Shown piece by piece: positions 1 to 12,300 of a stretch of DNA of 21,503 nucleotides. The DNA lies in assembly GCA_019648995.1 (NCBI GenBank), contig BLXT01001848.1:2193261-2214763 (forward strand), given 5' to 3'. Both the position numbers and the translations under genes were made by a program. Origin of the DNA: Plakobranchus ocellatus. Its lineage: Eukaryota; Mollusca; Gastropoda; Plakobranchidae. The notes under the pieces are model-generated. The model saw nothing but the letters and a program-made list of their open reading frames with translations. It was not told the DNA's origin and made no database searches. Within the stretch, counting starts at the first letter, position 1, and the number at the start of each line of letters is the position of its first letter.

Positions 1-49
<49 letters not shown>
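1..49. repeat. Poly-A tract at the window edge
   Basis: The window opens with 49 uninterrupted A residues before the sequence becomes complex. It may be the tail of a retroelement lying to the left, or a homopolymer at which an assembly broke. No body of an element is visible, so the origin cannot be decided. Confidence 0.9.
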
Positions 50-51
<2 letters not shown>

Positions 52-930
52 AAGCATCTATTCCCCACAGACTTAAAAATTGGAATTGCTTAGATATTTT
101 TTTGTATTATTTGCGCAGACCGGGCACCTCTTTCATAATAGCTCCATAACTAGATCCTGATCCAGACCTAGAAACACAGTTCACGATGGCTTCAGCAGAG
201 CTATTCCAATCCATTCTGAGCAATCTGTGTAATACCGTGACAGCAATAATTTTTTTCTAAGTTTGAGTAGATCTAATCAAACTCCAACGATTATAAAATT
301 AATGACGCCCTGAGATGGAAAAACAAAAACAAACAAAAACATAAACAGCCATTTTGTGATAAAACTACACTACATAAAATCGATCCTCAATCTCTGTTCT
401 TCTTTTCAACTTGGCAGGGGGGAGGGAGAAACAGTCATAACGTCCGGGTGGTTTCACTTTTCAACAATTCACAGTCCATAGCAGTCAGACGATCAGCCTC
501 GAAGGCCGACATCTCCAGTCTGACAGTCCACTCGGCAAAATCACAGACCTCTCCTCCGGTTTAGATCTAATGTGTACACTAGACTAGGGCTAACCAAATC
601 AGCATCCTGACACGGAGACCATCCACGTCTTTTTTAGCCCGAACCGCCAGGTCGTCCTTCAAGACAAAAAAAAAAAAAAGATACCGTGATGAACTTTCTA
701 CCACTAGGGTGTAGAGAGAGTGCGACAAAACCCCTATTTATAATTCTAGATTTAGATTTATAACATAATCCAGTCAAAATCTAAATTTAGGTATAAGTTA
801 GAACGTTGAGATAGGTTTTAAAGGTAAATGTGGAAATGACAAGTGAAAAGCTGTGATGTAAAGATCTAGATTAGAATCTAGGACTACGGAAAATGTTATT
901 ACAGCAAACAAGAGGGGTGATTTTTAATCT
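50..930. other. Upstream intergenic DNA, no gene seen
   Basis: No convincing reading frame or RNA gene is visible on either strand. It contains short A-runs (for example near 667-680) and many copies of words built from TAGAT/ATCTAG, for example near 563, 743-760, 778-788 and 862-882. These words recur through the window and look like a genome-wide sequence habit. Proximal regulatory elements of the QSOX gene may lie here, but I cannot name any factor sites. Confidence 0.5.
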
Positions 931-933
931 AGC

Positions 934-965
934 TATATAAATTAGGTTCTAGAACCGCTCAGACT
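934..965 (+). promoter_or_regulatory. Candidate core promoter: TATA box plus initiator
   Basis: A TATATAAA word begins at 934. An initiator-like TCAGACT (YYANWYY) spans 959-965, with its A at 961, 27 bases downstream of the start of the TATA word. This is the expected TATA-to-start spacing. It would give a 5' UTR of about 99 nt before the ATG at 1060. AT-rich DNA often contains chance TATA words, so the spacing and the position just upstream of a well-supported first exon are the main support. Confidence 0.45.
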
Positions 966-985
966 TTCCAGCTCAGGTGACTTTC

Positions 986-1051
986 ATGTTCCAAGTATCA
1001 ACCAAGATTGTGGTTAAACACGAACATCAGCGATCATACAAGAAACCTTAA
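986..1051 (+). other. Upstream ORF in the proposed 5' UTR
   Basis: An ATG at 986 opens 21 codons and closes at TAA 1049-1051, eight bases before the QSOX ATG at 1060. It is out of frame with the main gene: 986 to 1060 is 74 nt. If transcription starts near 961, ribosomes would meet this ATG first, so it could lower QSOX translation. The peptide resembles nothing I know; any effect would come from translation itself. Confidence 0.35.
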
Positions 1052-1059
1052 CCAAAGTT

Positions 1060-1315
1060 ATGTGTCCATCCAGATTTGTACAAGTCATACGTTTTATATT
1101 TTTACTCACTTTGGGACTGATTGTTGACGGTTATAAAGATGGGTTGTACTCGACAGAAACTGATTTTGTGAAGCCTTTAAATCATGAGACATTTCAAGCA
1201 GAGGTTATAAACAGCCGGCCAGGCCTGATTTGGATTGTTGAGTTTTACAACAGCTGGTGTGGGCATTGCATACATTTTGCACCAACATGGAAGCAGTTAG
1301 CGAAAGACCTTAAAG
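1060..1315 (+). CDS. QSOX: QSOX exon 1: signal peptide and WCGHC
   Basis: Encodes residues 1-85 plus the first base of codon 86, ending at donor AAAG|GTAGG. The N-terminus has a basic start and a hydrophobic core ([14 protein letters not shown]), so cleavage around residue 24 is likely. The mature start GLYS resembles the conserved start of animal QSOX. The thioredoxin active site WCGHC is at residues 66-70, followed by FAPTWKQLA, a typical PDI/QSOX continuation. The start has G at -3, and no in-frame ATG further upstream fits a signal peptide better. Phase 1 at the donor matches the acceptor of exon 2. Confidence 0.93.
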
Positions 1316-3319
1316 GTAGGCTCACATTTTAAATACGTAATTTGGAAAAAAAGGAACCTTTCCAAGCATATTTATCATTTTTCCCCCCCAAAATGTAGAT
1401 CTCAATCTGTAAAAAAAGGAAAATATCCGGAAAGAATTTCTTCACAAGAGAACCACTTTTAAGTAAAACTTATTCGGTTTTAAGACATGTAGATGTGTAT
1501 ACTGTAAGAAAAGTTAGTTTTAAAGTTGGACTGCTAACCAGTTAGTGATATATAATGTCAGTATTGAATGACATTGAACAATTTCTTGAGATCACAAATT
1601 AATTACTGATCCTGATCAATTAAAACTCGGGCACCATATTTTTCCAAGATTTTAAAATGATCCAGGGTAATCAATTTTTTCTCTGAAAAATTTAAAAGAA
1701 TATTTGTTTTTGGTGGTTAAAAATTGTTGGTATTTTTTTTTAAGTTGCAATTATTTCATCAGCATATAAATCGGAATACTGCTATGTCACATTTGTGCAT
1801 AATCAGAAATCTTTCACTAATCAGTACTTGTAATCCTTCCAACGTTATTTTAAAATAAAATTAATATTCATTTTATCAAATAATCACATTAAGGAGGACA
1901 GAATTACAATTGTTTTTAACTTCATGTGAAGGACATCTTCTTATTAACCTTCAACATTACTCTCTTTAGTCGCTTGGTTCCCCATTGACCCAGCCCAGAA
2001 ATCCTGCCAATAGTTCCTCAATTTACCAAGTTTTCACTGTAAAAATTAAAGTACTACCACTATCAGATCTTCTGAAAAGCATGCAGGTTTTATAGTTTCG
2101 TCAAATATGCCTTTAACGCAAACTTTCAGATTACATATATAGTTGAGCAATTCACTCTTTGTGTATACACCATTCAATTATGTTGGTCTTGATGTGGATA
2201 GCGAACGGCAATGGCGATATTTTGCAAAAATAGAGCTCAAAAGGGTTCTCTTTTTCTATGCAATATATTATATCCATGTGTGTGAGAAAGAGAAGCAGCC
2301 ATAGCATACACTAAAATTTATTTGCAAGGATTTTAGAATCTGCATTTATTATAATTCAGGCATTTCATTTACCTGTTTATTTTTTATGTGCTTTCAAGAA
2401 GTCATTTATTAGCTAACTGAAGAAGATTACCAATAAAACCTATGTCTGTTAAAAGGAGGATAGTATATATATATATTCCTTAGTTCTTGCTTTTCCTCTG
2501 AAAAGTAAATAAATAACAATATATGATAAGTTTCATTGCTCATTGTAGACTGTCTGTCTCCAAAAAGTACCCATTACTGTTGCATCCATTCCTTTTCAAT
2601 CCTTTTACCTCTGCTAAAGTTTGGTGATAGTATTTAAAGGTAATATCTTTTTTGTAGAGCAGCCTTATCTCTACAATGTCCAACTTTCAGGCATTTCCCA
2701 AAAAATTAGAAATGGCTTTATACCTTATGCCTGTCTGACCATTTTCAGTGAGGTGAATTTTTTAGAATGACTCCAAACTGTACCAATGCACATCTTAGAA
2801 CATTCCAGAAATAGGCCCCTGAATATTGCCTGTTGAAATGCAAATGAAGAAGTAAGAGGCTGTGGTGCAATTTATAGGGGCTTAGCTACCATGTAAAAGG
2901 TGATAGGCTCAAGTATCAATCGGGGCTAACAGATCAATGTATTTTTATTATAAACATATATCGATTTTGGAGGACAAAAGTCAGCTTTTAATGTTACTTC
3001 CGTTGTAAATGTACCTTTCTCAAAGGCGTTATTTTTTACATCACATGGGTTATAATTTGTCTCTCATTATTTTATATTGATTGATCCATATTAATCATTA
3101 TGCGTACAAAATTTCTTGAGTACATCATTGTGTAATGTTATTGTACTAACAGACTTGGTGGATATTGTGGTTGTTGCTGCCATAGACTGTTCCCAATCAG
3201 TTAATGTGAAACCTTGCCGGCAGTTTGATATCCAAGCCTATCCAACTGTAAAGGTAATTTCTCAAAGCATTACAATTTTAGTCCTCCTATTATGCTCCCT
3301 CTCTCTCTCTCTCTCTCTC

Positions 3320-3379
<60 letters not shown>

Positions 3380-6300
3380 CTTTATCTTTGCTCCTACAGT
3401 GGTTTTTTTTCTTTCCTCCAGAGTTGGCAATTAGTTGAGTGGTAGTGTCTGTAATAGAAGAACAGTTGGATTAGGCTTGTGTAGAAATGGGAACATTTTA
3501 TCTGAATTGAACACAATTATGAAGGACAAACTGATCAGGAAATAAAAGACAATTTTTTAGGACAAATCATACTGCAATGACCAAAAATATTTTGTTTGCT
3601 TAAGTGTTTTCAAAATTTTAAACATTTTCACCTGCATTTAGTGTAATGAAAAGTAACTGCACTGTAGCCAAATAAAATGCAGTATCGTCCACACACTTAA
3701 CACTAATTCATTTGGTTATAGCAGATCAGTTAAAGTAAAAGTATCCTTATTTTCATCATGGTATAGTTACCATTTTTAACTCATTACTTGTGTCCTGATT
3801 ACATAAAAGTATAATTCTGCTCTGTTGACTCACAGTTGTCATAAAATAACTGCATGATTGAGAGTAAATCTAGACTCATGATTTTAGCCAAGTCAATTAA
3901 TAAAATTCTTTTGACAGAACAAAAATAAAAATACTTGTATTAGTTTTTGTAGGGAAAATGTTATTTCAAGTGATGTCATGAACCCTAACTATAAATGAGC
4001 ATGTGCATTATAATAGATTTTTTTTTACAGTCAAAGTGTACCCAAAGGGGTATCAGGCAATATAAAATCAATCTATTTATACTAATGAATTTATGTATTT
4101 CAATTTGTTGCCCTTTAGTTTAGAAACAGAGCTGAATGTATTACCAATATCTAGACCAAAGTAACACAAAATTGAGCCCTTGAACTTATAAAATTATTTT
4201 GACATTCCCATTTTTTTCATGGTTTTTTTTTTCACATCAGTAAAATCCTGATAAAATTAATTTGCTGATGCTAAGAACACCGCGTGCCACAACAGTTCAA
4301 TCTATGTAAACTTTAATGTATTAGCATTACCCTCTATACTTGTGAAAGTTTGCAGATGTGTGGGCAAGATTAGCTATCATAATCATGTCTATGTTTAAGT
4401 CAAGTTATCTTTTTTCATGATTTTTACCCTTTTTTCTGCCATTCTTCTTTCTCCTTCTATTCTAGAATGCGAAAATTATGAATATATGTATTGTCAGCAA
4501 AAATTTTAACTCTTTCAGTCTGTCTAGGTAGAATATGGCCTATATAATGTTGCCAGCCATATTCCTCAAAACCTTTTGTAGGAAATTTTGGTTTAACTAT
4601 ACACCTTATTTGTAACACTAAGTTCCACCTTTTGTTCTGCCTCCAGACAAATTTCATTGCTATTAATTTAATTATTTCTCTGAGAGTAGATGTTTCCACC
4701 TTCTGAGATGTCTGAGCGGCTGGAGAAAGTGGCTGTCGTCAGAAGTCAGGATATCCAGAAAATAAAACACAATATTCTCAACTTCGTGACAGATTTTACC
4801 CCTTCAACCTGGCCTCGACTCAAACCACTAGAGTAAGACTGTGCTCTGTATATTTTTTTAAAATATTATCTTGAACCATTACTGTAAGCATGCAAAAACA
4901 ATTAAATTAATGGGTGTCTTAAGTTCACAGAAGGAAAGGCATATTCCAACACAATGCAGCATGCTTAGAAAAACTAGGGCCTGTTATTTTACCCCTGTTT
5001 TGAGTATAGGGCTCTACTTGTACCCAGTAAATAAATCTTTACAATGAATGAGATATTTTTGTTGACATTCTTTGTAAATAGAATCGGCTCTAATGAGGTT
5101 ATGTTGTGCGTTGATTGTTTTTCTCATCTTTTCATACGTCGATGGCAAGCACATCAAACCGCTAAAGTCCCTCCCTATACACTGAAGGCTTTTCAGAGGT
5201 TTGTTAAGCCTACCATCTATATGCTGTCCTTGTTGAAGAACAATACAATTTCAACAATGGGAATAAAACTTTTTAGGATGCCAGGAACAAATCCAAATAT
5301 ATTGGTTGTTAAATTTGAGGAGAAAGTGACACAGTTTTTCGCAAAAAAAAATTAATATTGAGTAAACATGTTGAAAATATTCTTGATTCCTGCAAAATCT
5401 CACCTTGCTTTCTAGCGCTATGAACTTGTTTCTGACATATAAGTACTAATTACTACTGCCATTTCCTTGGAGTCTTTATGGTGATGGTAAAGATTTAGTT
5501 GTGACTTTCTTAACTCTTTTCATCATACATAGACTGAAGACTTAAATCTGAACTGAAACTTGGATGTGTCATCAGATCACATATGCTCATATGACCGAGC
5601 AAGAGTCTGAACTTTATCTTTCAATCCCAATTTAGTAGAAGAATACAGAAATTCTATGTCTCTTAAAGTTGCAGTTAGAGCGAAATCTTGAATGTTTTAA
5701 CACTTCAGATAAAAAAAGTTTGAACACTGAACCTACGGAAAACCTAAAAATGTTCCACACATCAAGGATCAAATATATGATTAAAAAAAGATTTTAGTCA
5801 TGTCAGTTGATTGTTCTTTGATGAAAATTGCTGGTAAAATAAACTCAAATCAGAAGCCTGACTTGTGTTTTATTTACACTTTACAAATTATTGACATAAA
5901 TACCATGTTAAGTGGTAAAAAATTAAATGATACAACCATGCAAGTCAAAGCTGTGAAGTGAGTGACAGCAGTTATAAGTTAGTGGCCCTTTTGGAAATGT
6001 TTTTTTTAAATCTTTTGATTTACAAAAATATATCATTCCAATGTATTTTTTTGTCAACTTCTTTAGGAAAATGGAGGACCTATGGCAAGAGAAAGGGATT
6101 CAGAATGCTCAGCTCTTTGTAATTTTTGAAGAAGAGAAGTCCCTCACTGGCAGACAGGTAAAATCTTGAGAAAACTTATATAATATGAATTTAAGATGTC
6201 TCCCAGCATCAGTCAAGAGGGTTTTAGTGGGCAGCTTATTTTATAGGGTTATAAAAATGACCATTTATTTTCTGGATGGATAACTTGAAGAAGGTCTTTA

Positions 6301-9300
6301 CTTCTGCAAGTAAGAATTGGTAATGTTAACTCCTTTTTTTAAAAAAAATCTTTTACACTTTAGTCTGTTGGGTCTTAAAATATGTCATTTTTTTAATCAC
6401 CTGAAATTTCTTTGTTTGTAACTTTATTTTTATTTGTTGCTCATACAATTAGTGCAGCTTACTATGAATTTATCAGGAACAAATGGTAATTTGCTGATAC
6501 CCAGCTTTAGATATTTTTTTCTGGAATTTTTTTACTCAGGTGTAATGTTGGCAAAGATCCTTAATGCTCCACTTTTTTTGACTGAGGCAACTTCTGTTTA
6601 ACCGATAGAGGGCTGGCCCCGCTCAAAATTAACAATGTGGTGGGTGTAAGGGGCATAATTCTAATTTACAAAAGTACACGTTTTACAAAGTTTGTCATAA
6701 ATTTTAAACCAAGGAAGTTACAAACATAATTCAAACACCAAAAAATAGAAGATTGGATGCACTTTCACCTGATATATAACACTAAGTATCAGTGATATTA
6801 TGGGATATTGAAAAAATTGACAACACTACCTCGGCAGTGGGGCTAGGACTAGATCTAGATCTACATTCAGATTCATCATAGTCGGAAGAGTCTAAACTTA
6901 GTCCATCACCTTCTCTCTCCCCTACATCAAAATCAACATCAATTTCATCTCCAACATCATCTACAGGACTACCCACATCTTCATCTTCTTTATTCATCGA
7001 TCTGTCTGTCAGTTGCGAGAGCAAGTTGAAGGTCATTTTGAAAAAATCGTTACTCAGTAACCATTCCTTCAATTTTAGAACAGTAAACGGAAAACGAAAG
7101 TAGAACTCTTAATATAACAGAATATTATAAGGTCCAGCCACTGTAAAGAAAATAAAGGGGCTTATTCCGTAGTATAAAAGTGTATGCTATAGTCAAGTAT
7201 CAACGGGCGATAGCGGGCGCTCCCACCAACACCCATAAAGGGCGATGGCGGGCAATGACGCTTTTTATCAGTTAAAGAAACTCTTCAACTAAGTAAGCCA
7301 CTAAACATAAACAGCACTATAATCAACAAGAATGGGAATTTTCTGCAGAAATGTGGGTTCCAGTGGAAAATTTTTTTTAAATTCTGTGCAGAAAATTTAA
7401 GTGTTCCTTGGAAAAAATGTCATAATGTGAAAATGAATATTTTTTTAGTGAAAAATGGGTTTTTAAACATTTTTTGCAACAGTAAATTCTGCTGCTGGAT
7501 GCCAGAAGAAACCTCCAAAATGCTTTAAATTTGTGAATGAGCGTTTTTTTTTTTGTTTTTTTTTTTTTTTATACATAAACAATTCCCATGCCTGATTAAT
7601 CACATGGAGAAAAATTATTTGAAGTAAAGGAGATAAATTTGTCCTGAGACTTCAAAGGTCATAGTAAAAAAAAAATTCAAACTCAAATCATCTGAAACAC
7701 TTATATAGAAATTATTCTAAACCAGAGGGCAATTCGGATTTACCCCAGAATTTAGATTAAACAAACATCCAAAATCAGATTAAGTGGTGGTGACTGTAGC
7801 AGCAATTGTCTTTTTGTTTTTTTTTATAAATTTTTTTTATTATTTTATTATTATTTTTTAAAAATCTTGTCCCATTCAGGTTGTACTTGACTTGAGGAAT
7901 GTTTCTGGTGTTTTGGTGCGCACCATGGTGAAGGAGAAAGTTACTAAGTATGGCATTACTGAATTTCCCAGTTTGTATAAGATCAATCCTGATTCTACTT
8001 ACACCAAGTTGGCAGTGTAAGTTGTGTTTTTTTTTTAGTTTTAGCTGTACGACTTTATAAAAGTTGTAAGAATATTAATTTTTTCTGCAAGTAAGAATGA
8101 ATTAAAAAATCTAAGAGCCAAAGAACAAATTTTGTTGCGGAAAAATAACAATCATAATATCATTTGTGATGATCTCAGTGTTTTCTTTTTTTTTCTTTTG
8201 ACCTTTTATGAAATAAAAGAGAAAGTTGAGGAAAGTTATTAATTATGATATCAAAGAAAAATTGCCTTCAAAATGTATATCTTTTAAATACTTGGTATTT
8301 TTAAATTCATAGACCTGATAAGTCTTATATCAAAACAAAAACATAATCCCAAAACACAAGATATAAGTTGTTTGGTATCACCCATCCAACAGAGATAGAA
8401 TGCAAAAAAAAAAAATCAGTTCTGTTGTGATTGGGCTACATAATTTGTTTTTTAAGCAATTTCTTTCTTTTAAAAACTTTGGAAAAATTTCCTCAAGAAA
8501 AATTGAGGCAGTGCATATTTGTGGGCGAATAAGTTTAGCCTTTTTCTTCTCTTTCTCTCAAGGGGCAAAAATTTGCTGGAGACAGATCGCTTGATGTTTG
8601 TGGAGCATATAAGGGAGGAAGTAAAGACTGATCATGCAAATTCTTTAAAAGTTATATCAGAACGCAGGCAAGGGGATTTTGGTGTGAAAAATAGACCTGC
8701 TAATAGTGTTCATCAAATAAATCCAAAAGTGCATGTGCTGCAGCCTAATGGGTGAGCTTTATGTAAACAAATCTTTCTCAATTTGCCCTGCTTTGTCATT
8801 GCTTTGTTCATTATTTACTTGACTCATTTTTAAGTGCCCTTTATCACACTTTTACTCCTCTTCAAAGCTGTTTTGGTTTGTGTGATGTAACACTGGCTAT
8901 GCAAAAAACATAATAATGAACGTGTATTTTTTTTTAAAGGCCTTAAGATTTTCATCAGATTAGATATTGTTTAAATGTGATTATACCATCCTCCCGCCCA
9001 ACACAAACATTTAAGTTTTACTCGTTTAGCTTGCATTTGATATCAGTATCTGTAATTGTTATTTTTGCTAGCATTTTTTCTATCTTAGAAGTGGAATGTT
9101 TTCTTTATTTTTGAAGTTCTTTGTGATATACCAAAAATATATTAAAAAAAAGATATGTATTTAAATATTGAGCCTTAATTTTTCAAGTGGCCAGCTCTGT
9201 TTAAAATGGAAGAATGAATGAAGGAAATAGAGAACAATATAATATATTTAATTTTGATATTGAAATTTGCAAACTTATTTTCTGCATTCTTGATTGAATA

Positions 9301-12300
9301 ATATGTTAATTTTATTTTTCAGCACAAAAGTCAACATGCAAGATCTAGAGTCTGCTCTTCATTACAGTTTGAGACAAGAGATTGCCATATGTCAAACGAT
9401 GGATGGAGAACGATTAGATACATTGAAGAGTTATATTGTTGTTCTGAAAAAGGTGGGACCAATTACATCATTCATTCATTTTACGTGTACTATATTTTTG
9501 ACACTAGTGAAAGAAAACAACTCAAGGAGAAATGTTAGACAACCTGAACCATTGTCAGTTAATTCTTTTCTTTTATTGTTCTCTAATGCATGTATATCAA
9601 CAGACCAAGATAACCATATGATAATTATGAATGATCAGAGATGCCTTCTTACTCAGAAATTCGAGATTATCTTGTTTTTTTTTTATCTTGATCCTAGTAT
9701 TGTGATTCTTGGCAGAATATCTCAGATTTTTTAAGGTTTATTCTGTCAAGTTACAGTGACAAAAATGTATTTATATGGTTACTTTTTTTTTACCATCCCA
9801 AATTATTCAGTTCTTTTGGTTATTTTACAGTGACAAATAGTATTTGTGGTCCCTTTTACTTTTTTCCAGGTATTTTTGATTAATCTAATAAAAAAATTAG
9901 ACTAGCAGCAGGTGTTTTCTATTGTTTTGCAGTATTGAGCATGATTCCTGCCAGAAATTAAGCAGGCAATATTTTGTGAACATTGCTGTCTGTTTTGTTA
10001 TTGAACCAAGCGCAATATTCATTAGACTTATACTAAAGCCATTGACTCTCTGCAAATCTAGCTAGGACTAAGAGACTTATAATATAGTTTCAATTTACAA
10101 TCAAATGTGCCTCATACTTGGGCCAAGTGTTCTTACTGTGATCCTAATATATATGTCTATTAATTTTCATTATCCATCACTTATTATTATTCTATTACTT
10201 TATTATTAGTATTTTTTATACGTTTTACTAGATTTTGATCTAAATATGTAAGTAGAACAGTGTATATTACTATAAGTCTAAATCTAGGCCCATATGTGTC
10301 TTAGTGAGAACTAATTCAGAGTCAGATCTCAATTTGCCAAGTGAAACAATATATCATAGTTCAAGTTCTGGGTGGCATTGAGGTCCACAGTGAAAATTGC
10401 CTTTCTGCTTAGTTAATGTTAGACAGGCTTTGTCTCTACAGCCACAATTATTAGTTAGGCCCACATAACTAGATGTGTGTGTAGTTTTATCATTTTTTAT
10501 TTAAAGTCATCATCTATTCATGTTGCTGGATTAAGGAATTACAAATGTTCATAAGCAACAAGATATAAGATCTAGGTTTGTGAAAAAGCAATGCTCAAAT
10601 GCAAGTTTGTGCAGACTATACAACCACATGGAGTTTTATTGTGCCATTCTTCAAACAATTCCCTGAAGTAGAAATAGTATTGCAGCATGGGTTGCATTGC
10701 TGTATTTCTTTCTTTGTACCTAGTCAGCATTTGATTGTGCACCGAATCTGGCATCTTTCTGGTTTTTGTTTGCTACTTTCTGGTTGCCATGCTCAAAGTT
10801 TTCTGATATAGATCTAGTTTCAAAGTAGTTAACAATAAGCCCAAGTGTAGGCTAGAGTGATTGCTTTCTGCTCACATAAACCTCTAGACTAAGGATAGGA
10901 TCATATGAGACTTGGAGTATACAGGTGTGGCAATCAGCAGTGTACAATTTAATTTAAATGAATCTGCTTTAGTCAGAGCTGACTAAAGTGATAAGCCAAG
11001 GCCAACACAATCGATGGTGCTGATGAAATAAATAGAAATAGATCTAGAACAAGGCCTACCTCTAGATTAGACTAAAGGTCTGTGATGAGCATATTGAAGG
11101 CCATTGCTCTTTTTTTTATCAGCTGAAGTAAGTTGGTATATTTTTTTTCCCCACAGTATTTTCCTGGCCGAGAGCCTGTCCAAAAGTTCTTAGTCAAGGT
11201 CTCAGAGATGTTATCTAGTTTACCTAAACCTTCCCTCACTGGAGAGGAGTGGATGGATCAGCTTGATAGTCTTCAGGTACAGAATAATGCACAATTTTTT
11301 TTATTTGTTCTCTGTAAGATGCTTTCACTTTGCTTCTTTTGTCTGCTTGGCTCTGCCTTTCTGTCCTACACCTAAAATTACTGCATATCTGTTTTCCTGT
11401 TATTCCCTTTCTCTGTGATATTTGCATCTTTCCTTACCTCCATCCCTCCATTTTTGTTCCTAGTAATCCACTTTTTATGTTTCTCTATCTACTTAGTTGT
11501 AGAAACAGTCTAAGGAATAAATAGAGATACATTTTACGTAAAAAAGAGGGTAATCTTAAGTAAATAAATGAATGGCAGTTGAATGTTTTGCATAACAGAA
11601 TCGGCTCACAACAGAATGTTAAAAAAATGTTTTTGCTTTATGAGATAAGTGCAAATTGTTTGCATTGTATTCACAGTCACTAATTATCTCATGTGAAAAT
11701 ATTTTTGACTTTAACAAGTGAATGGTGCTTGTGTGTACTTGATGGCTCAAAAGTATGTATTGTTTTTATAATCAGTTGTTAAACCCCAGCATAAAATTTT
11801 TTTCATACATTGGTTTTGAATGGCACTAATGTGCACTTATGCAAGGCTGGTTTGCAACAGCAATCAATTTTTCTGTGCACCAATGTGTTGTACAGTAAGT
11901 TTTCAGGGGTCGTACTTGATGGCAAAAAACATTTTTTTTTTACATTCAAATAGGCTATTAACAAAATTGTGTATATCTGGGCTACTGAGTCAGCGGCAAC
12001 ACTTATTTTTGTTAATGCGAGGAAGTGAATTCATTTTGAGTTCAAACAAACAAAGGAAATATTTTTTTGCTACCTATAAAAAATGAATTAAATTAAGTTG
12101 CTTTTGTCATGTTTTCAAGGTTAAACCACTATGGCAAAGTTTATAGCTGAACAAAAAATTCTTTCATCTCATTGTGTGAGAGTGGAGCAGATGTGTTTAA
12201 TGAAGATAATTTGGAGATGAACATAAAATTTCCATCAATAAAGTTTGGCTGCAATTGTGCTCATGAGTCCTGAAAAAAAAAAAAGCCCACCGCCTCTTTC

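Larger units (their letters stand above)
6158..7879 (+). other. Intron 4, with nested repeat fragments
   Basis: 1722 nt, phase 0. It holds a repeat fragment at 6530-6670, an acidic antisense open frame at 6830-7036, a small GC-rich direct repeat at 7205-7253, T-runs at about 7544-7570 and 7808-7860, and a second repeat fragment at about 7590-7790. The fragments resemble parts of 20163-20410. Confidence 0.75.

Noticed and set aside
5044..5355. 103-codon + strand frame in intron 3
   Set aside because: No family recognised, no splice context, and composition typical of AT-rich DNA.
9453..9734. Continuation of the exon 7 frame past its donor
   Set aside because: AAAAAG|GTGGGA joined to exon 8 restores the conserved YFPGR block, so the extension is intron.
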